A stretch of DNA of 64,000 bases from Butyricimonas faecalis (GCF_003991565.1 NZ_CP032819.1:2666001-2730000), one strand, 5' to 3'; positions 45,223-55,954 are shown, counted from the stretch's first letter. Numbers and translations are program-made. The notes: generated by a model not told the origin, from the letters alone.

Positions 45223-46302
45223 TTATAATAATTTGCCGACATTGGAAGAGGAGACAGGGGCTAGCAACCGTACTTTTTGCCCTTCCCTCAGGCCGTTCAC
45301 CCCGGCGGAAACGATCCTTGTACCCGAGGCCAGATCCGATTCCACGATGACTTGCCCGTCTTTATCCAGTTCGACGACTTGCACGGGGTTCATTTTCACG
45401 GTCATTTGAGCCGTATCGTACACCCATACATAAGATTTATCCTCTTTTTGAAACAATGAAGAAATCGGGATGATGGACAAGCCTTCCTGCCCCGGTTCGA
45501 AACGGATGGTGACGCTGACGCTCATGCCTGCCGCCAAGTTCAATTTCTCCTCCGGTTTCATCCGGAAACGTACCCGGAAGAGTTGATTGTAATTCGCCTG
45601 TTGTGTTACATCCAGCAGCTCCAAGGGGATTTTTACACCCGGAAAGACATCCGCCTCACAATAGAATTCTTTGAAGCTCTCCCGGCGAACAAAATCACTG
45701 GACGGGATGTCGATATTCACTTCGTAGTAATCATTATTAATCATGGATAACACGGGAGTCCCGATGTTCACAATTTCGTGAGCATCAAAAAACTTTTTCT
45801 GAATATACCCGTCGAAAGGAGCCTTTAATTTCGTGTCGTTCAAGGCGTTCAGGTTGGCATGGTACAACGAGGCGATCCGCTGTTTGGCCGCCACGGCTTT
45901 GTCGTAATCATTGACGGGAACACTTTTCCGGTGATACAATTCGATCACCCGATCCGATTCTTCCGTCACCTGCGTGTACTCTGCTTTTGTTGCCTCATAC
46001 TGCAATTTGTAATCCCTCGGATCTATCTCGGCCAACACGTCTCCTTTCTTCACAAATTCACCCACTTCAGCGTTGAAACGTAGAATAGGTCCCGCCACCC
46101 GGAATGCCAACTGCACATCTGAAGCCGCTTTGATTTTCCCCGGATAGGTCGTACTACACTCCCCATCATACTTCTGCACTTCTGCCGTCTTCACCAGTTG
46201 CGAGATTTCCAAGCCCGGAGCAGCTCTCCGACAAGACATCGCAACGAGTAAAACTCCCGAGACAGAAGTCCACTTCAATACCGAAAACACTGTCTTATTC
46301 AT
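45223..46302 (-). CDS. RND periplasmic adaptor (membrane-fusion) lipoprotein, module 1
   Basis: A 359-residue HlyD/AcrA-like adaptor. Lipobox LLVAMSC; a split lipoyl domain (RVAGPILRFNAEVGEFVKKGDVLAEIDP.. and LKAPFDGYIQKKFFDAHEIV) flanks a helical hairpin, followed by beta-barrel and membrane-proximal domains. It bridges the RND pump and TolC in the periplasm. It is 71 bp upstream of the pump gene. Confidence 0.92.
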   Translation of the reverse strand: MNKTVFSVLKWTSVSGVLLVAMSCRRAAPGLEISQLVKTAEVQKYDGECSTTYPGKIKAASDVQLAFRVAGPILRFNAEVGEFVKKGDVLAEIDPRDYKLQYEATKAEYTQVTEESDRVIELYHRKSVPVNDYDKAVAAKQRIASLYHANLNALNDTKLKAPFDGYIQKKFFDAHEIVNIGTPVLSMINNDYYEVNIDIPSSDFVRRESFKEFYCEADVFPGVKIPLELLDVTQQANYNQLFRVRFRMKPEEKLNLAAGMSVSVTIRFEPGQEGLSIIPISSLFQKEDKSYVWVYDTAQMTVKMNPVQVVELDKDGQVIVESDLASGTRIVSAGVNGLREGQKVRLLAPVSSSNVGKLL

Positions 46303-46363
46303 ATATATAAACTTTTAAATCGAGTATATATACTCAAAAGACCGTGTTAAAGTTTCTATAAAA

Positions 46364-49300
46364 TCATTTATCCTCCCTATAGACCCATTTGATTGCATCG
46401 CCCAGAAGCACCTGATTCTTGTCGCCTTGGTCCGTCAGCACGATTTTACATTCCCCGACAGGCAGCCGGAAAAGCCCCAGGGAGACCCACCCCACCTGTT
46501 CTTTAATATCAGCGGAGACCTCCTGCTTCTCTCCTCCAAAATTCACGATGTAATGCTGTTTTATTTCTTCCGACTCCGTTTTTGAAACTGCCGAATATGA
46601 TACAGAGATGTAACCACTTCCTCTGCCACCTCTCTCCCGTTCCTCAATTCGATGCGCAAGAACTTTCGGGGGGATGTACGCCAATATCTCGTACTCACCT
46701 TCACACTCAATCCGGACCGTCCATTCCATCGTCACCTTACTTCCCTGTAACATAAAGGCGTGAGTCAATTTATTCAATCCATAAGCCTCGAAATTAATCA
46801 TGTGTTTCGGAACGACTTCAACCCCGTCCCTTATCGTAAGATTCGTCCCCATTTCATACTTCAATTCTTTTAAAGGAGAGATCAGATTTTTCAAGCGTTT
46901 CCGAGAGGAAGGAGAGATTAATTTAAAATTTTCATCCTCGTTATCCACGATCATTTCCCCGGTAGCCGGCATAAAATAGGAACGATCCAGGTCTTTCACG
47001 AATTCCGTTGTATCCGTCGTTTTTGATTTACTCATCATTCCCATCGCATAGAAGCTGACCGGGAGGTTATTCGATATATTAGTATTAAACATGATTGACA
47101 TTCCTCTCATCACGACGGCAATCTGTTTGCCGGTTCCCGCTTTAATCAAAAAATTCCGGGCAGAGGCTCTCTCGTCACCACTATCCTGCCTACGCGCATT
47201 TACTCCTCCCAAATACATTTCCCGAGCCTCGAAAGAAACAACTCCGTCAACGTCACTGTCATTAAAAACACTTGCCGATACCCGGTAGCGCATATCATTC
47301 CAATCTTGATCCGCAGGATACTCCGAGAACATAGCAGCAGAAAGGCCGTCGCCTTCATTCTCTTGAAATGTAATGTTTTCCACCTTGAAATCTCTGACAA
47401 AGAAAACGGGTATTTTACGATTCTCGTACCATTGGGGCAAAACATCCATCCAATCAACACCAAATTTTTTGATAAATTCCCGGTTCATCTCGTCAAATTC
47501 AACTTGTCGGAAACGATTCTCTCGAATAAACGTTGTCAGGAATTCTGTAATCTGTTTTGCGGGTATATTTTTCACGCTCAACAAACGCAACAATTCTTGC
47601 GTTCTCTCGTGTAGCAGCGTCGCGGTTTCGTAAGGATTATCCAACCGATCACGGAAAAGATCACCCACACTACGTCCGGCAAACCGTTCAGCTTGATCCT
47701 TATCCGTACTAGGAATAAAGAATGTAGTCGATTTTTTTAATGCATCCGTCAATATCGCATTTATTGCCGGATAGTCCACAGCATGCAGTGCCATCGTCTG
47801 TTCGTAGAACATGGGACTTATCGTGTATAAATTGCCCACGCCCGTTGTCTTATTACTCCACAAGAAAGAGTGGGACATCACCGAATACAACAACAATTTT
47901 GTCATGCTTATAGAATAACGGTACTCGGTCAAGAACATCGAAGATAAGGCCCTAATCAAATCAGTGCTAAGCATCTCCTCCGGGGAACCATAAGAAGACA
48001 GGAGCTCGGGTACCATCCGTTTCTTAAAAGCTGCGTCTGCCTTATAATCATTCCACATCCCGACTCCCCGTTCCGGCAGAAACAACATACCGGGCTGGGC
48101 CATCTCGCTTCCCCCTTTATTGGGACGGGCAAAACCGGAAAAAGAGATCGGTGTTTCCACCAATGTCAGTTGAGCATAAGGGTACGTGATCCCCATCCGT
48201 TCCTCCACGTTATAACGGGCATCCCGAATGACCGTAGGCATTGAATCCCGAATCTCCTCCAATCCCTGCAAAAGTTTACCATGCCCTTCAAAAAGATAAA
48301 GTTCATACAAAGTAGAGTCAACGAAAATATCATATTTTTCAAAATTCCCGATGCAAAGGCCCATTCCGGGCAACGGGATTTCGCTTGTGAAACAAACACT
48401 TCCTTCTTTCGTCTCCCGCTTTCCGGGAGCGATAACCACACGCCCGTCTGTCGATGTCACCTGCAACGAGTAAGAAGTAAAATCGGGCAAAGCATCATAC
48501 GGGGATGCAGGATTCACCGATGGTCGGGCTACCGGATACCAAAGGCATTCCGGAGTGAGCACCGTGAAATGATCTCCCATAAAAGCAAACCTCTTTCCCG
48601 CGGTAGAGCTATGCCCAGGGATGGATTGCGGCCGGAATAATTTATCAAAGTCCACATCCAAATAACATACCCGTTCATCAATTCCTCCACGATATTCCAC
48701 AACGAACTCCACTTCCTCGCCGGGCAACAATCTCCGGGCCACCCGAATCACTTGATTCTCCCGCTCAAATGTCACGTCAGTCCCACCTTCCTTTATCGAG
48801 GACACGACCAGGGCCGGGTTGAGGTAAAGAATCATTTCAGACAATTCTTGATTCCCTTGATTTTTAATAAGAAGAGTACTCTTCCCAGAGAGCACATTTC
48901 CCTTTTGCTCCACTTCCAAGGTATGCGAAATCACGTTGCCTTTCGGGAATTTTTGATATTTATTATACGTTGCGGCATAAAGTTCCCGCACCTTCTTCAC
49001 GTCCTCCCGTACCAGGTAGACGACTCCCCCGCATAGTACCCCCAACACCAAACAACAGCTTGCCATGAGCATCACCCGCTTTCGGTTCACCGGACGATTC
49101 GGCAAGCGTTGAAACATCAACACGGCCCATCCCGCAAAACCCATTCCCACCAATAACCAACAAACCCGCTGCAGGAGATAAAGGGCCATTCCTGGATGTC
49201 CCGTCACTTCAGAAAAAGCATTCGGCAAAGACAATCCGAAGGGATCAAAAAGTCCTTCCCGCACTTTACCCAATTGAAACAGAAATACCCCAAATACAAC

Positions 49301-49849
49301 CAAAAGGATCAATATGCTAAGCCCCCGGTGACGAAGCCACGTATGAATGAAGAAAGAGAACCCCAAGGCAAATACCAACGCAGGAAAAATCATCGTGAGC
49401 CAGTAAAAAGGGTAGATCCAGAAATTAAAAGGAGATTCACTCGCGAAAATATGTAACAACATCCCGATAACAAGCGAAACTCCTGCCATCGTCATAAAAG
49501 TTTTCGCGAATCCCAACATCATGCCCATCACGTAATCCGCGTTACTTTCCGGACGATAGTAAACCGTGTCCATCGAATCCATCTTCCTCTCCTTTCCTAA
49601 AAAAGTTCCCGCCAGAAAAATCAAGGGTACGATTTGCAACATTGTGAACAGATGGGCATTTTCATAAGGGAAGTATGACGATAAAGTCACCAACCCACTA
49701 TTCACGCCCCCCATAATACCCGTCTGGGTCAAGAGCTGAAACAGCATGACCATCAGAAAAAGCAACAACAAGAACAGCCGGAACATCCAACTTCTCAATA
49801 ACAATTTCGAATTATAACAAGCAACGGTTTTTAGGTTATGGATGTTCAT
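46364..49849 (-). CDS. ABC-2-type permease fused to M1-aminopeptidase-like domain lacking HExxH
   Basis: A protein of about 1161 residues; the ATG at 49849 (MNIHNLKTVACYNSKLLLRS) is favoured over 49888. The N-terminal half has about seven to eight membrane helices like ABC-2 permeases, including an EARM-like segment FLGKERKMDSMDTVYYRPES. The second half resembles an M1 metallopeptidase (EVEQKGNVLSGKSTLLIKNQ; IGNFEKYDIF), but the GxMEN motif is degenerate (GSEMAQPGM) and no HExxH is present. It is presumably a membrane component of an exporter with a non-catalytic peptidase-like domain. No ABC ATPase lies next to it. It precedes the adaptor gene by about 60 bp. Confidence 0.75.
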   Translation of the reverse strand: MNIHNLKTVACYNSKLLLRSWMFRLFLLLLFLMVMLFQLLTQTGIMGGVNSGLVTLSSYFPYENAHLFTMLQIVPLIFLAGTFLGKERKMDSMDTVYYRPESNADYVMGMMLGFAKTFMTMAGVSLVIGMLLHIFASESPFNFWIYPFYWLTMIFPALVFALGFSFFIHTWLRHRGLSILILLVVFGVFLFQLGKVREGLFDPFGLSLPNAFSEVTGHPGMALYLLQRVCWLLVGMGFAGWAVLMFQRLPNRPVNRKRVMLMASCCLVLGVLCGGVVYLVREDVKKVRELYAATYNKYQKFPKGNVISHTLEVEQKGNVLSGKSTLLIKNQGNQELSEMILYLNPALVVSSIKEGGTDVTFERENQVIRVARRLLPGEEVEFVVEYRGGIDERVCYLDVDFDKLFRPQSIPGHSSTAGKRFAFMGDHFTVLTPECLWYPVARPSVNPASPYDALPDFTSYSLQVTSTDGRVVIAPGKRETKEGSVCFTSEIPLPGMGLCIGNFEKYDIFVDSTLYELYLFEGHGKLLQGLEEIRDSMPTVIRDARYNVEERMGITYPYAQLTLVETPISFSGFARPNKGGSEMAQPGMLFLPERGVGMWNDYKADAAFKKRMVPELLSSYGSPEEMLSTDLIRALSSMFLTEYRYSISMTKLLLYSVMSHSFLWSNKTTGVGNLYTISPMFYEQTMALHAVDYPAINAILTDALKKSTTFFIPSTDKDQAERFAGRSVGDLFRDRLDNPYETATLLHERTQELLRLLSVKNIPAKQITEFLTTFIRENRFRQVEFDEMNREFIKKFGVDWMDVLPQWYENRKIPVFFVRDFKVENITFQENEGDGLSAAMFSEYPADQDWNDMRYRVSASVFNDSDVDGVVSFEAREMYLGGVNARRQDSGDERASARNFLIKAGTGKQIAVVMRGMSIMFNTNISNNLPVSFYAMGMMSKSKTTDTTEFVKDLDRSYFMPATGEMIVDNEDENFKLISPSSRKRLKNLISPLKELKYEMGTNLTIRDGVEVVPKHMINFEAYGLNKLTHAFMLQGSKVTMEWTVRIECEGEYEILAYIPPKVLAHRIEERERGGRGSGYISVSYSAVSKTESEEIKQHYIVNFGGEKQEVSADIKEQVGWVSLGLFRLPVGECKIVLTDQGDKNQVLLGDAIKWVYREDK

Positions 49850-49951
49850 AGCATTGTATATTAATTTGTAAGTAATAAGGCCACACATGAATATACAATG
49901 ATACGAATAATAAAATTCAAACGCAAGCTATATTGGTAAATAAGGAATTTA

Positions 49952-50035
49952 TCCCCTCCAACTCCCCCTTACACAGGGGGAGGGTTGATTACCAAGCGGT
50001 TTCCCCTCCTGGGTAAGGAGGGGCTAGGGGTGGTA
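49952..50035. repeat. Dispersed palindromic repeat, copy C (diverged)
   Basis: TCCCCTCCAACTCCCCC, ACACAGGGGGAG, then CCCCTCCTGGGTAAGGAGGGG and CTAGGGGTGG keep the two-hairpin layout with diverged arms. It lies between the SusD-associated lipoprotein and the ABC-type permease gene. Confidence 0.6.
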
Positions 50036-50055
50036 GTCCGATGGGGATTAGCGTG

Positions 50056-51069
50056 TTAATCCTCCTCGGGCAATGATGCTTTATATTTGTCGAATTCCGT
50101 CCGATATTTATTCCCAGCAGCTTGAATGTCCCAACCGTATTCTTTGAAATACTTAATTATAATCTCGTATTTCAATGCCCGGGATTTACTGTTATCCAAG
50201 TAATCTTTTTTAATATTCTCGTACGATTCCATCACGAGTAAACGTAACCATTCTGAAAAATCCCCTTCGAAGGAACGAGAACTTCCCCCGGTGATATATC
50301 CCCCGTTTCGACATAGTTCAGCCACGGCGTTTCTATACTTGATGACATACGGACGACTGTTTACCTCGTCTTCGTCTTCATCATCCGCATCCGGATTTTC
50401 CTCTTTCCAGGCCTCCTCGTCTTTATCATACTCGTCACCCAATTTTTCGTAAGCCTCGCCCTTATCATAAGCCTTGCCACCTGCAGCAAATTCCTTCAAG
50501 GGTTCTTCCATGCGAGCCACGATCATTGAACCCAACTTTCGCCACACGCTCGAAGCCAACACGGAATCCTGATAATAATGGTTCACCGGGTCTGTCACCG
50601 GGATGGCCCCCTCCGTGGTATTAGGCCACATCAAAATTAAACGACTACGTCCCAACGCTTGCACCGGATAAATCCAGTAGAGAGAACCGTATTGTTTCAC
50701 GTAGAAAAACTCCAACGGGAAAAATGCATTGGCATACTCTTTCGACACATTACTCAACAAGGCTTCCGAATAATTCAACACTTCAGGTATTTTCTCTTCT
50801 TCCAAATTCTCCGCTCCACGTATAGCAACAAAGGCATCTTGAGCCAGGATGGCATTTGTCAGCTCGTCGATACTATTAAAATGGGTGCGAACCCAAACCC
50901 CATAATCATTATACATCGCCTTTACCCGAGGATCGGCATTTTCATCCGGGGAAAACATATCAACAAGCCCCAAATTTTCCGTCGGAGACAATTTACTCTC
51001 CTTGTCACAACCACTCAAAAATAACACGAGAGTGGTCAATAGTAAATATATATTTCCAGATTTCATCAT
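50056..51069 (-). CDS. SusD-associated lipoprotein, possible inactive Mx1-like protein
   Basis: A 337-residue lipoprotein (LFLSGCDKESKL). Placement directly after SusD and the start DPRVKAMYNDYGVWVRTHF resemble the putative zinc metallopeptidase lipoproteins of SusC/SusD loci, but the centre reads VWRKLGSMIVARMEE where the HExxH helix is expected. It contains an acidic low-complexity stretch (ENPDADDEDEDEVNS). It is a probable surface accessory protein of the second SusC/SusD pair. Family assignment is moderate. Confidence 0.55.
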   Translation of the reverse strand: MMKSGNIYLLLTTLVLFLSGCDKESKLSPTENLGLVDMFSPDENADPRVKAMYNDYGVWVRTHFNSIDELTNAILAQDAFVAIRGAENLEEEKIPEVLNYSEALLSNVSKEYANAFFPLEFFYVKQYGSLYWIYPVQALGRSRLILMWPNTTEGAIPVTDPVNHYYQDSVLASSVWRKLGSMIVARMEEPLKEFAAGGKAYDKGEAYEKLGDEYDKDEEAWKEENPDADDEDEDEVNSRPYVIKYRNAVAELCRNGGYITGGSSRSFEGDFSEWLRLLVMESYENIKKDYLDNSKSRALKYEIIIKYFKEYGWDIQAAGNKYRTEFDKYKASLPEED

Positions 51070-51103
51070 GATATTCTACATTTATAAATTTTAAACCAAC
51101 TGT

Positions 51104-52552
51104 TTATCTAGGATTCAACGGCATATTGGGACTATTCTGTTGTTCCGACTCCGGGATTTGCAACACGTAACGCAAATCACCTTGTTCCAACGTGTACACT
51201 TGTCCATTCTCGTATGCATGTTGGATTTTCGGTTTACCCAATCTTCTCAAATCAAGCCAACGCATTCCACCGTCAAATGCCAACTCAACCCGGCGTTCTT
51301 CCAATACTCTTTGCAAGGCCGTCTCGTCGGTGAAGCTAGTATTATCCAACGCTACATAATCTCCTTTCTTGATGCGGGTTACCAGAAGCCGATTCAAGTC
51401 AGCAATAGCTAGATCTTTCTCACCCGTCCGAGCATAGGCTTCCGCACGAGTTACATAGGCCTCGCTCAATTTCAATCCGATATAATAACAATCACTTTGT
51501 TGTGTGGCAAACATCCGGTACACGGTGGGGCCTAGTTCCACGTAATCAGCACTTTCCATATCGGCGTTCGACTCGAATATATACCGCCTATAATCGACCA
51601 CTTTCGAATTGCGCTTGCAAAGATTCAATAACTCTTCCGTCGGTTTAAAACGAGTTTTTCCGTAATAATAGGGATTTTGATTCGCTTTACCTCCCACGAA
51701 AAACAAGACTTCATTCCGATAGTCCGTGTCTATAAACCCATAATCAAAACTAAACGCGTTCGAAATTTTACTCAACCCGTCTAAATAGGACTGAATTTCA
51801 TTCATATCAAACAAAGCTTTAGCGTCAATAACGTACGAGGCGGCCTGGATTGCCTCTTCATATTTATTCATGAACAAATAAACACGAGCCTTAAAAGCCT
51901 GCAAAGAGATATAATCAAAACGATACCTGCTTTTACTCTCCTTTCCCTCCAAATCTTTGGTTGCCTCATCCAAGTCTTTCTCGATCTGCTCCCACACTTT
52001 ACCAACGGCAACACGCACGTTATTCTGGGTGTTCTGATGCACATCTATGGCACTCAATGGCATCGGGACTCCCGGTTTCTCCATGTTCTCCGTGGCATAA
52101 TTCTCAGCATAAAGGTTCACGAGGTAAAAGTAACAATAGGCACGTAAAGCATAAGCCTCACCTCTCACCGTTTCAAACAAATTTTTCTCCTCGGCAGAAG
52201 GTATTTTCCCGGAAAATTCATCCAGCACGGTGTTCGCATAGTACACCGATTTGTACAACTGTCTCCAGTAGGCATCCTCAATCCCGTTATACTGGTGTGT
52301 CGCAGCCCAAATAAACCAAGGTTCGTATGATTTCGTCACAGATGCAGAAGCATTCAGGTTGGCATACACGTTATCGGTTGCCAAATCGGTGTTAATAAAG
52401 AAATCCGACGTCGGGTAACCACCCAATAAAACAGATTCGAAATCCTCCACGCTAACCGGTAGCATACTGTTTACCGGCTTTATATCTAGCAAATTACAAC
52501 TACTTAACAACGTAAGTAGAATCAAGACGTGAGTATAAAATATCTTTTTCAT
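51104..52552 (-). CDS. RagB/SusD family lipoprotein, second pair
   Basis: A SusD-like protein of about 482 residues. The start at 52552 (MKKIFYTHVLILLTLLSSCNLLD) gives a standard lipobox; the ATG at 52564 overlaps the susC stop. SusD signatures include VRGEAYALRAYCYFYLVNLYAENY and LQRVLEERRVELAFDGGMRWLDLRRLGKPKIQHAY. It binds substrate at the cell surface with the adjacent SusC. Confidence 0.93.
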   Translation of the reverse strand: MKKIFYTHVLILLTLLSSCNLLDIKPVNSMLPVSVEDFESVLLGGYPTSDFFINTDLATDNVYANLNASASVTKSYEPWFIWAATHQYNGIEDAYWRQLYKSVYYANTVLDEFSGKIPSAEEKNLFETVRGEAYALRAYCYFYLVNLYAENYATENMEKPGVPMPLSAIDVHQNTQNNVRVAVGKVWEQIEKDLDEATKDLEGKESKSRYRFDYISLQAFKARVYLFMNKYEEAIQAASYVIDAKALFDMNEIQSYLDGLSKISNAFSFDYGFIDTDYRNEVLFFVGGKANQNPYYYGKTRFKPTEELLNLCKRNSKVVDYRRYIFESNADMESADYVELGPTVYRMFATQQSDCYYIGLKLSEAYVTRAEAYARTGEKDLAIADLNRLLVTRIKKGDYVALDNTSFTDETALQRVLEERRVELAFDGGMRWLDLRRLGKPKIQHAYENGQVYTLEQGDLRYVLQIPESEQQNSPNMPLNPR

Positions 52553-52563
52553 AATCAATAACA

Positions 52564-55500
52564 TTAAAATTGTACAGATAACGAGAACGAATATGTACGA
52601 GATAAAGGCAAATAGGTGTTCCCGAAAGAAACATTGGCACTACTTGTCGATCCATATTTCATGACCGCTCCCGTGGCCTCGGGGTCCTGTCCTTTCAACT
52701 TCGAATTTTTCCACACGTGAAGGTTGTTCCCTTGCAGCATGAAACGAATATTTTGAATGCCTAAATCCCTGAATTTCTTCAAGTTCAAATCATAACTCAA
52801 AGACATATTCTGTAACCGCACGAAATCACCTTTCACGGTTCTCAGATCACTATTATTATACATTGTCCCGTTGGACGGGTAAGGATAGAAGACGGCATCA
52901 TCAAACTGGTTTGCCTCCAGTCTCGGTACATCCGTGAAAGCCTCGTCACCCGGTTTTCTCCATCTAGAAGCCCACTCTTTAGACATATTCTGCGTTGCTT
53001 CCGGATAAGCGAATGCTTGTCCATCCGTCATATTCCGTAAACGGATCACGTTTCCGAAATTCCCAACCAAGAGCACAGATAATGTTATATTCTTGTACAT
53101 AAACGTGTTGGTAAAACCGCCTTGAACCAAGGGCATGGTTGTTCCGGAATACACCAACCCATCAATATTATTCATTCCCTTCAAAACTTTCTCTCCTTCC
53201 TCGTTATAGAACTGGGCACGTCCTTCTTCATTCAATCCGGCATACTTATACGACCACAGCCCGTTAATCGGTTTACCCACGATAGCAGCAGATGCATAAT
53301 CCGTCCGTTGAGCGTTAGTCATGGAGCCATAACCCGGCGTTGAATATACATCCAGAATTTCATTATAGTTATAACCGAAATTGAAATTTGAGGTCCAACG
53401 GAAACCGTGAGTATCAATATTTATTGTATTTAAAGAAAACTCCCAACCGGTATTCTTCATGGAGGCCCAATTTACAGAAACTGACGGGAAGCCAGAAACC
53501 AATGACACCTGCTTGCTCCCTAGCAAATCAACTCCTTTTTTATAATAATATTCCAATGTACCCGCTATTCGACGATTAAACAGTCCGAATTCCAGCGCCA
53601 AATTGGTAGAATAATTCTTTTCCCATTTCAGATTTGGATTTTTCGGAGCAGAAATAATCAAATAATTCTCTTTTTTAATAGCATCTATCGTACCTACCCT
53701 CGCGACTAAATCAGCATAAGCATCTGCCACGTTTCCCTGACTACCGTAAGAACCTTTCAACGTTAGATAAGTCAACCACTGTATATCTTTCAAAAAATTC
53801 TCCTCTTTTACCTGGTAATTAAATCCGACTGACCAAAGCGGTTGGAAAAGATCATTCGTTTTCAATCCGAAACGATTGGAACCATCCGTACGGGCATTAA
53901 AACTTACCGTATAACGATTCTTGTACGTGTAACCGGCCACTCCAAACCAAGAAACAGCTGCCGTTTCATTCATACTTTCCGTCCAGTAGGGGACACCTAA
54001 TTTAGCCATCAAGTCCAATTGCAGAATCTGTTGATGACCTCGATCGTGAGCGTAACCGTAGATTTGGGTTTTCTCCTCTTCATATTTAGAGGTTCGTATT
54101 TCCTGACCTACCATCACGTCAAAACGGTGATCTTCATTAATAACCGGCATGTATGAAATCTGGTTCCGGAAAGTGATCGAACTATTATTCGTCCCTTTGC
54201 CTTGACGGTATCCTCCATCATGCCATACCGGATCGAAAGTGGTGTTATCATACATATCTTTCTGCCGTGCTCGCACAAAATAACTATCCTCTGTAGCTAT
54301 ATCCACATCGGTCGTATTCGATTTTGAAAAAGAGAATAAACTGCTAAAAATCAAATCCGAGAATATTTTCCACTCGATATCTACAGTTCCTTTCAATCCA
54401 AAACTTTTAGATTTTCTCCATGCTTGCTCTCTATTTTCCAAGAAGTTAAATTTCAAATCATTATAATACATATAATTGAAATCACCATTCTCATCATAGG
54501 CATTATGGGCCCGGGTCGTGTAGATCGCCCATTCGTAGGGATTTTCACGCGAATCGGAAGCGAAGAAACTCTTGTTGTTGCGCATATTCACGTCCAGCAT
54601 CCCACCGATTCTCAAATTATGTCTTAACTTCGCAAAAACTTTTGCCGCCATCGTATACGTATCCATCCCCACACTTTTGGCCGTGGCTTGCTCGTCCATA
54701 TAACTACCAGAAAGATAGAATGTCGTAGTTTCCGATCCACCGGAAATACTAATGCTGTGGCGATGAGTTATTGAATTCCGGAAAAGATACTTGAACCAAT
54801 CGGTATTCACCGTTTCCAACTGGTTCACTTTATCCTGAAATTGTTCCCAGTTCAATTTATGATCATTCACATCTATAAAATAACGCTCGAAATCGGAAAC
54901 CGTTCCATATTGCCCGGCTTTGTTGGAAGAAGCCTTTAACAAACCTTGCGACAACATCTCCATGTTTACATCAATACGATCTTTGGAGTTCATCATGTAA
55001 GCATCTTTCAATTTCGGACGCATACCGATCGTGATACTTCCATTGTAAGTTACCCGGGTTTTACCGGCCGTACCTTTTTTAGAGGTAATCACGATAACAC
55101 CGTTGGCAGCTCGTGTCCCGTAAATAGCAGTTGCCGCGGCATCCTTCAAAACGTTGATCGATTCGATATCATCCACGTTCACACCCCCGATACCGGATGC
55201 TATCAAATTTCTGTTATTCAAAAGATCATCTACACTGGCATCCACCGGATCTTCGAGAATAATCCCATCAACCACCCATAACGGCTGAACGTTACCACTG
55301 ATCGTGGAGGTACCCCGAATTCGTATTTGCGGAACGGCTCCCGGAGCCCCTGAAGTACTCACGATGGTCATACCCGGTACCTGTCCTTGTAATAACTTAT
55401 CAATACTTGGCTGGTTCACCATACGCAAACGGTCCATGTCCACCGTGGTAATAGAAGAGGTCAATTTACGACGTTCAATTTTCTGGTAACCGGTCACAAC

Positions 55501-55914
55501 CACCTCTTCCATTTCGCTCACGTCTTCTTCCAACACCACGTTGATTTTTTGCTGCCCCGTGTAAGCCACCGTTTTCGTTTTCATCCCGACAAACGAGAAT
55601 TCCAAGACGATCGACTGCTGATCAGGGATAGACAATTTATAGGTTCCGTTTATATCCGTGGCCGTACCTAAACCGGTTCCTTTCATCAGAACGGTTACAC
55701 CCGGTAGCGGAGCGTTATTCTTATCCACCACCTTACCCGAAATCTCCACGGATTTCACGTTTACCTGTGCCTGAACTAAATTCATCGTCCCCGCTCTACC
55801 CAACAGAGGAAAACTCAATAACAAAAACATCAACAAACGGGAGAAGCAGAGTAGAGTCATTCCTCGCAACCGTAACATTCGATTAAAAACTTTCCTGTCA
55901 TAAGTTTTTTTCAT
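52564..55914 (-). CDS. SusC/RagA TonB-linked outer-membrane receptor without STN domain
   Basis: A 1116-residue receptor: signal region (to about residue 50), carboxypeptidase-regulatory-like domain (about 58-125; ISGKVVDKNNAPLPGVTVLMKG), plug (IRIRGTSTISGNVQPLWVVD, AAATAIYGTRAANGVIVI) and a beta-barrel ending YSFSLSVQF. It lacks the STN domain present in the other SusC, and no sigma/FecR genes are adjacent, so it is regulated differently. A structured RNA and a 5' hairpin precede it. Confidence 0.94.
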   Translation of the reverse strand: MKKTYDRKVFNRMLRLRGMTLLCFSRLLMFLLLSFPLLGRAGTMNLVQAQVNVKSVEISGKVVDKNNAPLPGVTVLMKGTGLGTATDINGTYKLSIPDQQSIVLEFSFVGMKTKTVAYTGQQKINVVLEEDVSEMEEVVVTGYQKIERRKLTSSITTVDMDRLRMVNQPSIDKLLQGQVPGMTIVSTSGAPGAVPQIRIRGTSTISGNVQPLWVVDGIILEDPVDASVDDLLNNRNLIASGIGGVNVDDIESINVLKDAAATAIYGTRAANGVIVITSKKGTAGKTRVTYNGSITIGMRPKLKDAYMMNSKDRIDVNMEMLSQGLLKASSNKAGQYGTVSDFERYFIDVNDHKLNWEQFQDKVNQLETVNTDWFKYLFRNSITHRHSISISGGSETTTFYLSGSYMDEQATAKSVGMDTYTMAAKVFAKLRHNLRIGGMLDVNMRNNKSFFASDSRENPYEWAIYTTRAHNAYDENGDFNYMYYNDLKFNFLENREQAWRKSKSFGLKGTVDIEWKIFSDLIFSSLFSFSKSNTTDVDIATEDSYFVRARQKDMYDNTTFDPVWHDGGYRQGKGTNNSSITFRNQISYMPVINEDHRFDVMVGQEIRTSKYEEEKTQIYGYAHDRGHQQILQLDLMAKLGVPYWTESMNETAAVSWFGVAGYTYKNRYTVSFNARTDGSNRFGLKTNDLFQPLWSVGFNYQVKEENFLKDIQWLTYLTLKGSYGSQGNVADAYADLVARVGTIDAIKKENYLIISAPKNPNLKWEKNYSTNLALEFGLFNRRIAGTLEYYYKKGVDLLGSKQVSLVSGFPSVSVNWASMKNTGWEFSLNTINIDTHGFRWTSNFNFGYNYNEILDVYSTPGYGSMTNAQRTDYASAAIVGKPINGLWSYKYAGLNEEGRAQFYNEEGEKVLKGMNNIDGLVYSGTTMPLVQGGFTNTFMYKNITLSVLLVGNFGNVIRLRNMTDGQAFAYPEATQNMSKEWASRWRKPGDEAFTDVPRLEANQFDDAVFYPYPSNGTMYNNSDLRTVKGDFVRLQNMSLSYDLNLKKFRDLGIQNIRFMLQGNNLHVWKNSKLKGQDPEATGAVMKYGSTSSANVSFGNTYLPLSRTYSFSLSVQF

Positions 55915-55954
55915 AACTTTGATCGTTAATTAATTAATAAAATTGATTTACACA

